This document shows, one piece after another, positions 50,300 to 61,562 of a DNA stretch of 64,000 nucleotides. Under the pieces are notes generated by a model, which saw only the letters and a list, made by a program, of their open reading frames with translations, did not search any database and had not been told where the DNA came from. The position numbers and the translations under genes are program-made. Source of the DNA: Sphagnum magellanicum (taxonomy: Eukaryota; Streptophyta; Sphagnopsida; Sphagnales; Sphagnaceae); assembly GCA_021904315.1 (NCBI GenBank), contig CM038918.1, positions 496,001 through 560,000 of the forward strand, read 5' to 3'. Position 1 is the first letter of the stretch; every line of letters begins with the position of its first letter.

Positions 50300-50694
50300 C
50301 ACTAGTAGAAAATGGCCATTTTACAACTGGTCCATGGGACTAAGTTTTAGTTGCAAGCGACATTTGCAACTAAAATCTTAATAGTTGCGTTGGACAAGTC
50401 GCATAGGACACTAGTCGCAAACGACAACGAATTTTGGATGAAGGAAAAAGTCAACAAAGTATGCTTTCATCCTTTGACTTGTCATATACGTATTGTCGTT
50501 TACAACTAGGATGCAACTTTTTTGGTGAACAATGGGAACAATTTATGTGTTGCCACATGTCCCAACTTTTAATAATTAATTTTCTTTTATTCTTTTGAAA
50601 TAATCCAAGATTTTTAATTTTTATGTTTAGATGGTTTAAATTATGACACGTGGAATATTAATTGAATTTGTCCAAATTCAATTTAAATCAATAT

Positions 50695-50830
50695 TTAGGT
50701 ATGTAGGTTGAACTAGGTACCTACCTACCCATATAGGCTAAACACCTATCTAGATAGGACCTATTTACCTACCTAGGCCAAATACCTACTTAAGTAGGTA
50801 TGTAGGTAGAAAAGTAGGTAGGTAAGTTAG
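50695..50830. repeat. (TACC)n / (GGTA)n tract inside the CACTA element
   Basis: Tetranucleotide repeats switch strand in the middle ('cctacctacc' early, 'gtaggtaggtaag' later), making a self-complementary tract. Confidence 0.75.
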
Positions 50831-50955
50831 GGAAGTATGTAGTTAAGTGTAAATACATGAATATTTATATTTTATTTTGGGTTAAGTCTTTTTCATTGGC
50901 TCATCCCATATGTCCATATTTTTAAATATGAAAATATAAAGACAAAACACCTTGT

Positions 50956-51116
50956 TTATATACTTTTCAAGATGAGGATGAAAGCCAAAACATATGGGAT
51001 AAATTTTTTAGTTGTAAGTCATTTGCAACTTAAACATTTTTAGTCGCAAATGACTTGCAACTAAAAAATTTATCCCATATGTTTTGGCTTTCATCCTCAT
51101 CTTGAAAAGTATATAA
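50956..51116. repeat. Near-perfect long hairpin (about 75-bp arms)
   Basis: The left arm (50956 to about 51031, containing 'gatgaggatgaaagccaaaa') is the reverse complement of the right arm (about 51042-51116, containing 'ttttggctttcatcctcatc'), with only two or three mismatches and a loop of about 10 bases. It could be a nested small foldback or the source of a hairpin RNA. Such clean pairing in an otherwise drifting element suggests a recent origin. Confidence 0.88.
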
Positions 51117-53135
51117 TTAAGTGGTAAGTGACAACTAATTAACTAACTAATTAGCTAATTATTTAATGAATAAAAAATAGAAAAATAAATTAATAAGCTA
51201 GTTAATTAATTATTTAACAACTAAATTAGATATTAACTAATTCACTTTATAAATTATCCAACTAACTAATTATTTATAATAATAATCATCAATATATTAT
51301 GATTACTTCATTAATTATTTAATTATTTATTACTAACTATTACTTAATTTATTAGCTATATAAACAATAATAATATTTAATTTTCATTATATATGAACTA
51401 TAATGATCTATCAACCAATTTCATTAACTAATAATTGGTTAATATTCAAATAATTAGCTAATTATTAATAATTAATCATTTATTATTTCATAACCAAATA
51501 AATTAACATAATAACTGAAATATTCATTAATTAATAATTAATGATTATATAAATTAAGTAGTATTTTTTTTAATCTAATAATATAATTAAAACCTAGCCT
51601 AGGCAAACTATTTTATTACAATTATTCCCATTATTATTTTCATTTATATTATTCATATTATTACTTTATTCATTATAGATATTTATGAATTATTACAATA
51701 AATATTTTTTATTTTTAACAAGAAAAATTTTCCTTCAAAAATAATTTCTGCATTTGTATATTAATTTATTAGATTTCCATTCTAACTACTACAGTAATTA
51801 TTTTATAATAATAAAATTGAAAATAAAAACTATATATAGTAATTGATCATAATAATTGAATACTGAATACTGAATAAATATTAATTATAAATTTGAATTA
51901 TAAAAACTTAAAACTATATATTAATATTTTCTGGTAATTATTATAATATAGTAATACTTCATAATTTATTACTTATAATAATAATAATAATGTAATTTGT
52001 AGCTAGCCTAGGCTAGCTATTTTTTGTTACATATTATTATGTCATTTGAAAAGAATTTAATGATAATATAGTATTATATTAAACTTTTATTAATTATTTT
52101 AGTAATTATATAATTAGTTTTCCTATCATTCTAATTTAGTTTTTGAGTTGAAATACTAATTTCTAGATTCGAAAATAATAATTTAGAATTCAAATATCAA
52201 TTTCTAAATCAAATAAGTTTTTTGAATTTAAATAACAATTTCCAGAATTGAAATGTAAATTTTCAGATTCAAATAACAATATTCAAATTGAAATGTCCAT
52301 TTTTAGACTTAATTAATAATTTTCAGACTAGAAGTATTAATTTTGAAAATCCCAAATAATAATTTGGAATTGAAATTTCAGGTTCAAATCAAATGATTAT
52401 TGAAAAGTTAAATGAAAATTTTTCGAAATTGAAATATAAATTTCCATATTCATATAAAAATATTCAAAATTAAAATGTCCAGTTTTATAATCAATTAATA
52501 ACCTTCTGAATTGAAATACTAATTTTTGGATTCGAAAACATGAATTTAGAATTGAAATATCAATTTTTAGATCAAAGAAGCCTTTTTGAATTTAAATCGA
52601 AAATATCATATTCAAATCAAAAATTTGAAATTCAAATAATCTTTTAAATAATTGAAATAACAATTTTCAGATTCAAATATCAAGTTTCAAATTCTAATAT
52701 TGTTTTTAAAAACTAAAATAGTAGTTTTCATAATTGAAATATCAATTTTCAGATTTGAATTAAAAATCCAAAGTTCAAATATTAATTTTGAGATTCATTA
52801 TATGAACAATATACATACGTATGCATATATATAATTTTAGTATATTCATTAAAATACACACGTATGTCATTGTAGAATACCTTTAGGATGCAACTAATTT
52901 GGTGACTACTTCAACTAATGGGACATATCAACCTATTAATGGATGAAAATGAATGTAAAATCGATCCAACCAATAGGATGAAAATTTTAATAGTTGCATC
53001 ATAGTTATGAGAATGACCAAAATAGTTGAAATTTGGTTTTGTAGTTGCAAATGTTCCCAAATCCAGTCGTAAACAACTACAAGTCGCATGTAGTTGTAAA
53101 TGGAGTGGTTACATTTTGGCTGATTTCTACTAGTG

Positions 53136-53300
53136 TTTGTACCTTGCCCAATATTGATAAGGTTTTAGAAGTTATGTTTGTTGTTTACGTACATTAGGGG
53201 ATGTGCCTAGCATTATAATTTCCTAATGTCTTTCAAGTACTACTGTAAGTGTATGCAAATAAACATGTTTTGTAAGATGTTTCCAAGGTCTTACAAGTAG
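53136..53300. repeat. Continuation of the 62-bp minisatellite after the CACTA element
   Basis: 'tttgtaccttgcccaatatt' and 'tttcaagtactactgtaagt' continue the array pattern that stops at 50299. Confidence 0.6.
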
Positions 53301-56300
53301 TGGTAGCAAGTATATATATGCACAAACATGACAATATTCAATGCTTGTTCAATGTTATCAAATACAAAAACATTTTGTCCAATGGTTTTAGCATCTTCTA
53401 CTTATACAAAAATTGGTTTGCATGTATGAATTTGAAGAACACAAGAAAAACTTCAAGCCTTAAACCTTGTGCTTCACCCACAACATATGGAATGCAAACC
53501 TACAACAATTGACTGCTTCCAAAAGTAATGGCCAATTGGGCAAAACAAAAAGGTAGAAATTTTTTTGAACCAAGGAGGAGCAAGAGAATAAAAGTTCAAA
53601 ATGATGTACCTTTTGGATATGCAATTGAAAATATTATTTATGTTGAACAAAAGTGAATTTGACCAAGGCACAATGTTGAATCTTCTTGTTCATAAGTAAT
53701 CTCAAGTGCTAAAATTCACCATTGCCATTGAAATTCAAACCAACACTCCACCTATTCAACATCACCATCAAGGTGCAAAAAAATACCATTGTTGTCAAAA
53801 ATATGTTGTAGGCAATTGTTTTTGGAAAATTAAGTTCAACATTGGAGTGTAGAGTGTAAACATGTCAAATGAAGTGGCATAGATTTTAAGGCTTGATTTC
53901 CTAAATCATAAACAAAGAACCAACTTGGATGCACGGATGTTGTCCTTACCCAAAGAGGACCTTTAGGTCAAGGATTTATTTTGACATCTTTATACTAGGG
54001 CGGGAGGGTATTAACAAGTATCCCAAACCTCAATACCAAACTTGGGCTAGTTCCTTGGTTAAGCATTTTGAAATTTGACACCAAACATGTAGGGTATTAA
54101 GATTTGGACCCATAAATGGGTTAATAACTACATGGATTCTCAATAATTGACCAACACTAGTGTGTACATCATAATGCATGGAAATATTTTTGCCACAAAG
54201 TCAACCCAAAAAAAAAAAAAAAAGTTTTAAAATTCCATGGGCTAAAGTGGTATACACCTTTTTCCCCGTTGTGTGGTACACAAATGTGCTAATTGTACTG
54301 ACTACCCAACTATTTTGTTTTTTAGAATACACAATGGACACATGAAATTTGTCCTTTCTATGCAAACATCTCATTAAGTCATGTTATTCTTCTTTGACCC
54401 AATTGTTATGATTTCCTTTGTAAACAAATATTGAATCATGACCCAATGTCATGTCATTCTTTGCAAGTGGCCGAATAAGTTGCTTGAATCTTCTTTGTCT
54501 TTCCTATTTAGTTTTTTTTTTTCTCAATTTTGAATCTTCACAACTAGTTGAAACTTTTTTTAAAAATTTGTAATTTCATAAAGGTCAATAAAGGATAGAC
54601 AAGCCTTTTGGATGTTAATTCTTTCCATTTTATTATTGATTCTGTGTGTTGAAAAATTGTTATGTTTCATATGTTACGTTTCACACCTATTGTGCAATGC
54701 TTTTGTGTGCGTGTGTGGATATTTAAATATATAGAATGAATGGATGTTGTGATTGCAACATGGCAATATTTCTAACTAAAAGTATATATGGTAAGGTAGT
54801 TTATGTTTGTTGGTTTTGTCCTTTAAAAGCTTTGTGGGAACTCCTAAGCAAATATAGGGGGTAGAGAATCAAAAGTAGGCTAAATGGATAAGGGTACAAG
54901 TTTAGATGTAGGTTTTTTCTTATTTAAAGTTGGGTTGGGTGAAGTGAAGGAAGTGGGATAAGGTTATGGGTGGATATTTAGGGAGAGGGGAAAGGGAGGG
55001 TTGGGCATTTAATTTTTTCTCTTTTGCAAAGGGGTTGTTATTGGGTATGGGGGTTTGAATGGATATAAAGGGCAGGTAATAAAAGTAGGTTGAATGCATG
55101 ATGTTACAAGTTATACGTGGAGTTTGAAGAAGAAAGGAAAGGTTTGGGATTTTTCTTTTTTTTTTAATTTTTCAAAAGGGCTATTTTTTGGGTGGGGAAA
55201 GGAGGAGGTGACTTACCCCTACCAAGGGTTGTTTCTTGAGTGAGATGGGGTATTTTTCTTTTTCTACCCCTTTGAAAAAGGGGATGGGAATGGTGTTTTT
55301 TTTTAAGGGAAGGGACCTTTTCAAGGGGTTGTTTCTTGGGTGGCTTGGAGGAGGTTGGGTTGTTTCTAAAGGTAAGGGGGTGGTTTTGTTTTCCTTTTTT
55401 CCCCTTGTTTGAAAGAGGTAATTGATCAAGGAAATAATTTTAGTTTTCTTGAGGTGCAAAAAAACCTTTAAATTGGATGTAATTATTTGTGTTCAAGGTC
55501 AATGTGGTGCAATTTTATAACTTTTAAAAAAAAATGTTTTTGCTTGTCCCCTTTTTGTAAAGCCAACAAGCTCTAAATGTTAATTTTGTTTCATCTAAAA
55601 CATTATTTTAGGACATAACCTCTTGTGGAAGAACCTTTTGTTACACATGCTTAAAAAATATTAATCAAGTGGTTGTAGAAATTTAATTATTTTCAAGTAA
55701 ACTTTGGTTATAATGTATGAAGTAGGTACAATACCTTCAAATGGTTTTTAAAAGTTTAGAAACACAAGAATACAACGTGTAATCTTGTTGTTGTGCTCTT
55801 GTGAAACTAATAAGCGTGCTTGTATTGATCACAATTTTAGAGTTGAATGGTGCTGATTGGATTTTTTTGGTGTGAATGATGATGCCATCAAGTGATGTTT
55901 TCTTCTAGCAAAACATTGAAAACATAGGCAAAGGACTCACTTAAGTGGTTGTACACTTCTCAAAATTGCGTTTTTGAAAAATTAGAACAAGAATACAATA
56001 GTTTGGATTTCCAATTTCTTTTTGGAATATGATCCATTATTTTCAAAGTTTCAAGTCTTCAAATTTGATGCAAATCAAAAGTCCTTAAATACATATTTAA
56101 CACACTCAAACCTCTAGTTTGGATTTTTTTTTTGGTTTCAAATATATTTTTTCCTTATCAAATGTGCACCATTCAAATTGGAGAGGATCTTAACATTGAT
56201 GGTTTTTATAAAAAATGAAATTGAAAAATTGAAAATCAAGTTTATAGCACATTTGAGTATATTTGGTTCAAATGTATTTTTGGCCCTAAAATTTATAAAT

Positions 56301-57404
56301 TTTGAGGATGTGCATTTAACAAAAGTTATTCATCATTATGTGGGTAAAAACATTATTACATAACGTACATGACATAGTACCAAAATGTAGTGAAAAATAT
56401 TTATGTCTAACACACAATGGTAAATTTTATATGAAAAATATAGACTTCATGATTATAAATCAACATAAGAATGTCATTTGATGTAATCTTTGGAAAAATA
56501 TTTTTACCTTAGCAAAATTGGCTCATTTGATTATGTTTGCACCTTTTCACCTTTGGATTTCCTTGACTTTTTAATTAATTCTTTGATGTGCTTGTTACCA
56601 CCTTCCCCTTTCAAGGTTCCCTGTAAAATTGTTAATGGCACAAAGGAGTGTGTGCATATGGAATTTGGTGGTTACAAGACCTAGGACATGCACTTTATAT
56701 GTAATCATTTAGGGTTCTTAGCATCAATGTTAATAGCTATAAATGGAGAAAAATTGGCATTGTTTAAATTTATTAATGAATGATTATTGCCCTTGACATG
56801 AGAAAGGGCGATTTAATTTTTTTTTTCCCAACATTTTTTTTCTTCATATTTTAATGATTAAGCTATATATAGCCAATGGGTCCAACCACGTTAATAGGAG
56901 CCACACCCACACCCTTAAACATGTATGCTTTTCCATTGTTTTCTTCAAGAATATTTTAAAAATATTTTCAATATTTCATGTAAATTCTTAGAAAAATATC
57001 CAATTTTTTTTAATACTATTATGTTAAGGATTATGTTAATGTTTTTCCAAAGCTATGCCGTTTAAGAAATTCAAATTGTGTTTTTTGTGGTTTTACTATT
57101 TAATTTCCATTTTAAAACACTAGATACATAGCATTAAAAATGTTTTAAAAATATTTTATATTCATTAGATTGATTCCATTTCTTTGGATATGTACAACAT
57201 TATATAAAAACAAGTTCATTTGTAGTTTTTTTCTTTTTTTTTACAATTCAAAATACACAAAATTAAGTAGTGGTTATGACTACTAATGGTAGGTGTTAAT
57301 GTGATTGCACCTTAATAGGAATTTGTTTTTTGAAAATTGCAGTATGGTTGTATATTCATGTTTCAATTCATTGAATAGGAGGTGCTTCCCAAATTTTTTC
57401 TTCT
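53301..57404. other. Gene-free AT-rich DNA
   Basis: No supported gene over about 4 kb. 54900-55400 is G-rich on the plus strand with 'ggttgtttcttgggtgg'-type repeats, which give a proline/lysine-rich minus-strand ORF (55181-55459) of low complexity. 56100-56350 is similar to 59150-59400 (shared 'tggttca', 'gtgcaccatt' and 'ttgaggatgtgcatttaac'-like blocks), so another old dispersed pair. Confidence 0.5.
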
Positions 57405-57635
57405 AGTTTTTGCAATGAACCATTTTGATTGGCATATCACAAAAAATAATTTGAAACCTCTGAAAAATAGTTTTTATTGGAGGATGGATTAGTTTTACCT
57501 AGGCCCACCTATATAGGTGAAAAAAGGAGAACTTTGGGTGAAACACATGGGATAAAAATGTGTTGCTATTGGGAACATATTGGGGAACACATTAGGAATT
57601 TGGGGAACCCCTTGGGAATTTTATAGGAACCTAAA
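57405..57635 (+). repeat. Dispersed repeat family R2, copy 3
   Basis: 'tgcaatgaaccattttgatt', 'ggcccacctatataggtgaa', 'attgggaacatattggggaa' and 'cacattaggaa' match 19912-20125 and 21440-21690. Confidence 0.7.
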
Positions 57636-60449
57636 AAACCCCAAACTCTCCCCCTCCCCAAACTTAAAAGAAAAAAATTGGGCCTTCTCTCTCTATGTTG
57701 AACATTTTCATTCGTCACATGTGAAATTTTTATTTTAAAAACTATTTGTCACCATTTTTCATGTGGGTTAATGAAAACAACTAATTAGTTTTTAGAATAT
57801 ATGTTCATAATGTAACTTGATTTTTTCATTGTGATCATGTCTAATAGTCCTTAAAACCACATATTTACCTATTTGTTTGTTTGGAATCTTTGGCTTTTCC
57901 TTATCATTTACAAAATATTTGTTCCTTTTGGAATTGCATCTAGGGTGAATTTGCATATAGTTATGTAGGTCCACTTTAAAATGTTGTTTCCCAAGGTAAA
58001 GCAAAGCAAATCTATGAGCTTGCCATCATCAATTTTCACATTTGTTTTTAAGCCCAATTTGACTTCTTTGATCTAAATGTTAACTTAAATCTTTTTTGGA
58101 GAACTAATTTGGTTTGCCTCTCTTTCTTAATATTATTAGTTGGGAGTAATGATTTCAAAATTTGACATACATGGGTTGTAACTACCATGTCATTGAGTAT
58201 GGTTTACCCTTCCAATGAGAATTTCTTGTTTCTAAGCTATCTATTACAATTTTTTTGGAAAGCTACTCAACATGATAAAAAATTTGAATAACTTTATGTA
58301 AGACTAACGTGAAAGTTAATGAGAAGTTTTGTTGCCCAATGATTATAGCATTTTGAAAACATTAATTGAGTAAGATGGTAGAAGGTATGGTTTTGGGATA
58401 GTAGCAAACAAGGAAAGCTTTAATTTATTGCAAAAACATTTGTAAAACTGGGTACCTAGGTAATGTTTTTTTAATGAAAAGCTAAAGTAATTCATGATGA
58501 AACCCTAGCAAGCCCCATTAAACAAAACATTTGACAAAGAGGGAAAAGAAGAATAAATAGAGGACCCAAGTCCAAGCCACAAAACAAAACCCGAATAGGG
58601 TCACAATGGGGCAAAGGAACAAATTATGTTCTAGAACCTTCACCAATCATAATAACCATATTAAAAAAGGAAAGGGACTTAAGGAAAATTGAAAGAGTAA
58701 TGAGCCTAAAAGAACCTTCATTTGCAATAATGGCATGTTTCAAAATAGAAATGGGTCACATTTTCTACAAAACTATCAACACCCTTTAAGTGTCATCAAG
58801 GTAAATAGACAATTTTTGCTCCTTGTCACAAAAAAAAGAAGAAGGCCATAAACAAGTTTTAGTGTAATGAAAGTAGAAATGTTTTTTTATTTAATGATCA
58901 ACATGAGAATAATTTTTAATTTTATCATAATGTAGTCAAAAATAGTCAAAAGAGTCACCCAAGGGAGTGGACATTCTTTAAAATTACATTTTTGTATAGT
59001 TAAAAGATCACAAGTGAAACATAATAATTTGGATTGTCATAAATGTTTTTGAAATATTTTTCATTAATTACAAAGTTTACATACTCATAACTTAACACAA
59101 ATAAAAAAATATTTTTGCATGTGTAAAGCACTTAAACCTCAAAGTGTATAATCTTTATTTTCTACCAAATGTGCACCATTCTTTTTGAAACTTGGAGAGG
59201 ATTTTAACATTGATGATTAAAAAAACAAAAGGATTAGAACTAATGAATTTTTTTTTAATAACCTTTTTGAGCACATTTGGTTCAAAATGTTTTTAATCTT
59301 AAAAAATATGAATTTTGAAAATGTGCCTTTAACAAAAGTTGTTCATATTTATGTGATAGAAGGCGTGAATGCATAACATACATGATATAAAATCAATTTG
59401 TAGTCTAAATGTATTTATATCTAAAATGAAATGTTAAATGGGGTACTTGAATACAAAATTATAAATTATAAACCAACACAAAAATGACATGTGTCATGTA
59501 TAGTCCTTGGAAAGGGACTTTTACCTTGGTGACCTTGGCTCTTTTAACTATATGTTTTCACCCCACAATGATGTTGATTAATCACATATTTAATATGCAT
59601 TCAAGTAGATTTCAAAAAATTATATATTTTTCCCTGTTTTTTAACTTGTTCAAATTTATACAAATAAGTGAAAAGTAGATGAATTATTTGAATATTTCTC
59701 ATTTTCAACATGATGTGGCTTTAAAATGTTCTCAACATTTAAATATTATAGTAAAATACCTCAAACTTTGAATTGAAAAAAAATGTTTGGAATCAATTTG
59801 ACTAATTATTTTCAAACATACTTGTTGTTTACTCTTATTGTGTTAAATCTTTTTTAATTTTGTAATAACCTCACTATAAACTCAAAGAAAAACACCATGC
59901 TTTTATTATGTTATTTTCAATTATTTTCATTCTACTTGTGTAAAAAATTGGACCATTTTTTTATTATTTTTAAAAACTATTTATAAAAAATATTTCACCA
60001 TGCTTTCACCCTTTTGCCTATAAAAGGAATGCAGAATTGTCAAAAGATAGCCACTAGTGCCTTTTGCCGACCATGCCATGTTAGCACATCAGTGAAAACA
60101 ATCATTTGCTTATTGGTGTGAGCAACCAAAACCTTTGTGGCAAGGAAAAGAAATTCATTTGGTTCAGATTATGATAAAGTTATGATAAAGTCCTTCCTTT
60201 GTTTGAGTCACCATCGTTGCAACCACCCTATGAGATAAATAGCATGTGAACCCAATCCACTTGGGTGGGATTAAGGATGACCATATAAATGTCATTACCT
60301 GATAGGTGCAACAAATGCCTAGATGCTTAGATAGGCCATCTATGCAATGAACTTTGTATAAATGAAGCTGACCCTACACAAGAAATGGGGAGAGGAGCCT
60401 AATAGCACATTATTAGGGCTTGCTAGCAATCCAAAGAACTTGAACTTTG
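57636..60449. other. Gene-free AT-rich DNA
   Basis: No supported gene. 59150-59400 pairs with 56100-56350 as an old repeat. The minus ORF at 57792-58004 and the plus ORF at 59484-59678 have no recognisable content. Confidence 0.5.
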
Positions 60450-60485
60450 AGACGGTTCCTAATGGTACCACCCCAAGGATGGGTT

Positions 60486-60634
60486 TGCCCATGTGTTCTA
60501 CTAAAAAGAAAAAATCATTGACCATTTGTTCTATTAAAATGAACAAATCAATGCTCCTTAGGTGTGCCCATGTGTTCTACTAAAAAGAAAAAATCATTGC
60601 CCATTTGTTCTATTGAAATGAAAAAATCAATGCA
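60486..60634. repeat. Tandem duplication, 79-bp unit, upstream of lipase gene copy 2
   Basis: 'tgcccatgtgttctactaaa' starts at 60486 and again at 60565. The units differ at a few bases. Just before (60455-60490) is a single block like the terminal repeat of the 15825-16446 element. Confidence 0.85.
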
Positions 60635-60985
60635 AATCCAGAGAGAAAGCCCAAAACCTTATACCATCCAAAGGAGAACTTAAATTGGCCAAGGTGTTGC
60701 TCATTGCTAGCCTAACCCCATTATAGGTGCTAGTAATTGTTGTTGGAGGCAAAAGTACTGGACGTTCTTTACTCTAGTGGAAAGCCTTAAATTTGATGCT
60801 GTACAATGCTATTCCAGTGGGAACCTTAGAAAACGGGCCAACTTGACAAGTAGACGAGATGCAACGCGGAATCCATGGTGGCGCATGGGTAGTCGATGGG
60901 TCGTTCGGTCCCCATGGATGTATCAATGTTCCTCATGACTCCTTGGCAAACCACCTTCGACGTACCTTTTCATCTTGATGTGGAA

Positions 60986-60991
60986 TATAAA
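60986..60991 (+). promoter_or_regulatory. TATA box of lipase-GTPase copy 2
   Basis: TATAAA, followed by ATTC, lies 70 bases before the ATG at 61056. A start of transcription about 30 bases downstream would leave a short, pyrimidine-rich leader ('cttcttctctgctttttctt'). This also argues against the upstream in-frame ATG at 60975, which lies before the TATA box. Confidence 0.6.
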
Positions 60992-61055
60992 TTCATTGCA
61001 AGCTGTGACTCACTTCTTCATATTTCTTCTTCTCTGCTTTTTCTTCTCGACAACA

Positions 61056-61562
61056 ATGGCGACGAATCCACCCGTTATGCGCTCCGCTTCTGGCACAAAC
61101 TACAACTTCCACAAGGAAGACCTATCTCGAGCTATATTCTGTGCACAGGTCGTTTCCCACGAGGATGACGCCGGAGCCAAGAAGTTTCTTGAACAGAGCC
61201 AGCAGACGCATCCGGGCATTCAGTTTGACAAAATCCAAATGTCACTCGACTACGGACATAAAGACCAGAAGTTCCTCGTTGCTTACACGAACGACGCTAC
61301 CTTCATTGCATTCCGAGGAACGAAAACACTCGAAGACGTGACCGACACATTCCAAATTGATGAATATTCTGAGAGACATTTCCACAAAGGATTTTTAAAA
61401 CTCTCCGACCTCTTCAATGTCGGTACGGGACCTTACCCACCCCTGCTTGAACTGCTTTCCAAGCCCGGAAGGCGCATCATCTTGTGCGGGCACGCTGTTG
61501 GCGGGGCCGTGTCGCACATGATTCTGCTACGCTTTCTACTGTATTATGGGGATTTGGATCGT
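61056..61562 (+). CDS. Copy 2 exon 1: N-terminal half of lipase-like domain
   Basis: 169 codons, ending in phase 0 at donor 'gtaagt' (61563). Codon 147 is GCT (61494-61496), where the lipase family has a Ser codon; one base change from TCT would give it. No equivalent exon exists upstream of copy 1 in this window. Confidence 0.85.

Larger units (their letters stand above)
50300..53135. mobile_element. Non-autonomous CACTA (En/Spm-type) element, 2836 bp
   Basis: It starts 'cactagtagaaaatggcc' at 50300. Its right end at 53135, read on the other strand, starts 'cactagtagaaatcagcc'. Both ends are flanked by TTT (50297-50299 and 53136-53138), the 3-bp duplication expected for CACTA elements. Subterminal GTCGCAAACGAC/agttgcaa motifs recur on both sides (50345-50430 and 53040-53100), as transposase-binding repeats do in this superfamily. 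The interior has no transposase: a TACC tract, a large hairpin, and about 1.7 kb of very AT-rich DNA with an 'aattgaaatatcaatttt' theme. It lies inside a 62-bp minisatellite, confirming insertion. Confidence 0.88.

Noticed and set aside
55181..55459. Proline/lysine-rich minus-strand ORF
   Set aside because: Low-complexity translation of G-rich repeats.
60975..61055. Upstream in-frame ATG giving a hydrophobic, signal-like N-terminus to lipase copy 2
   Set aside because: This ATG lies before the TATA box at 60986, and the ATG at 61056 has a better context; the hydrophobic stretch is most likely translated leader.
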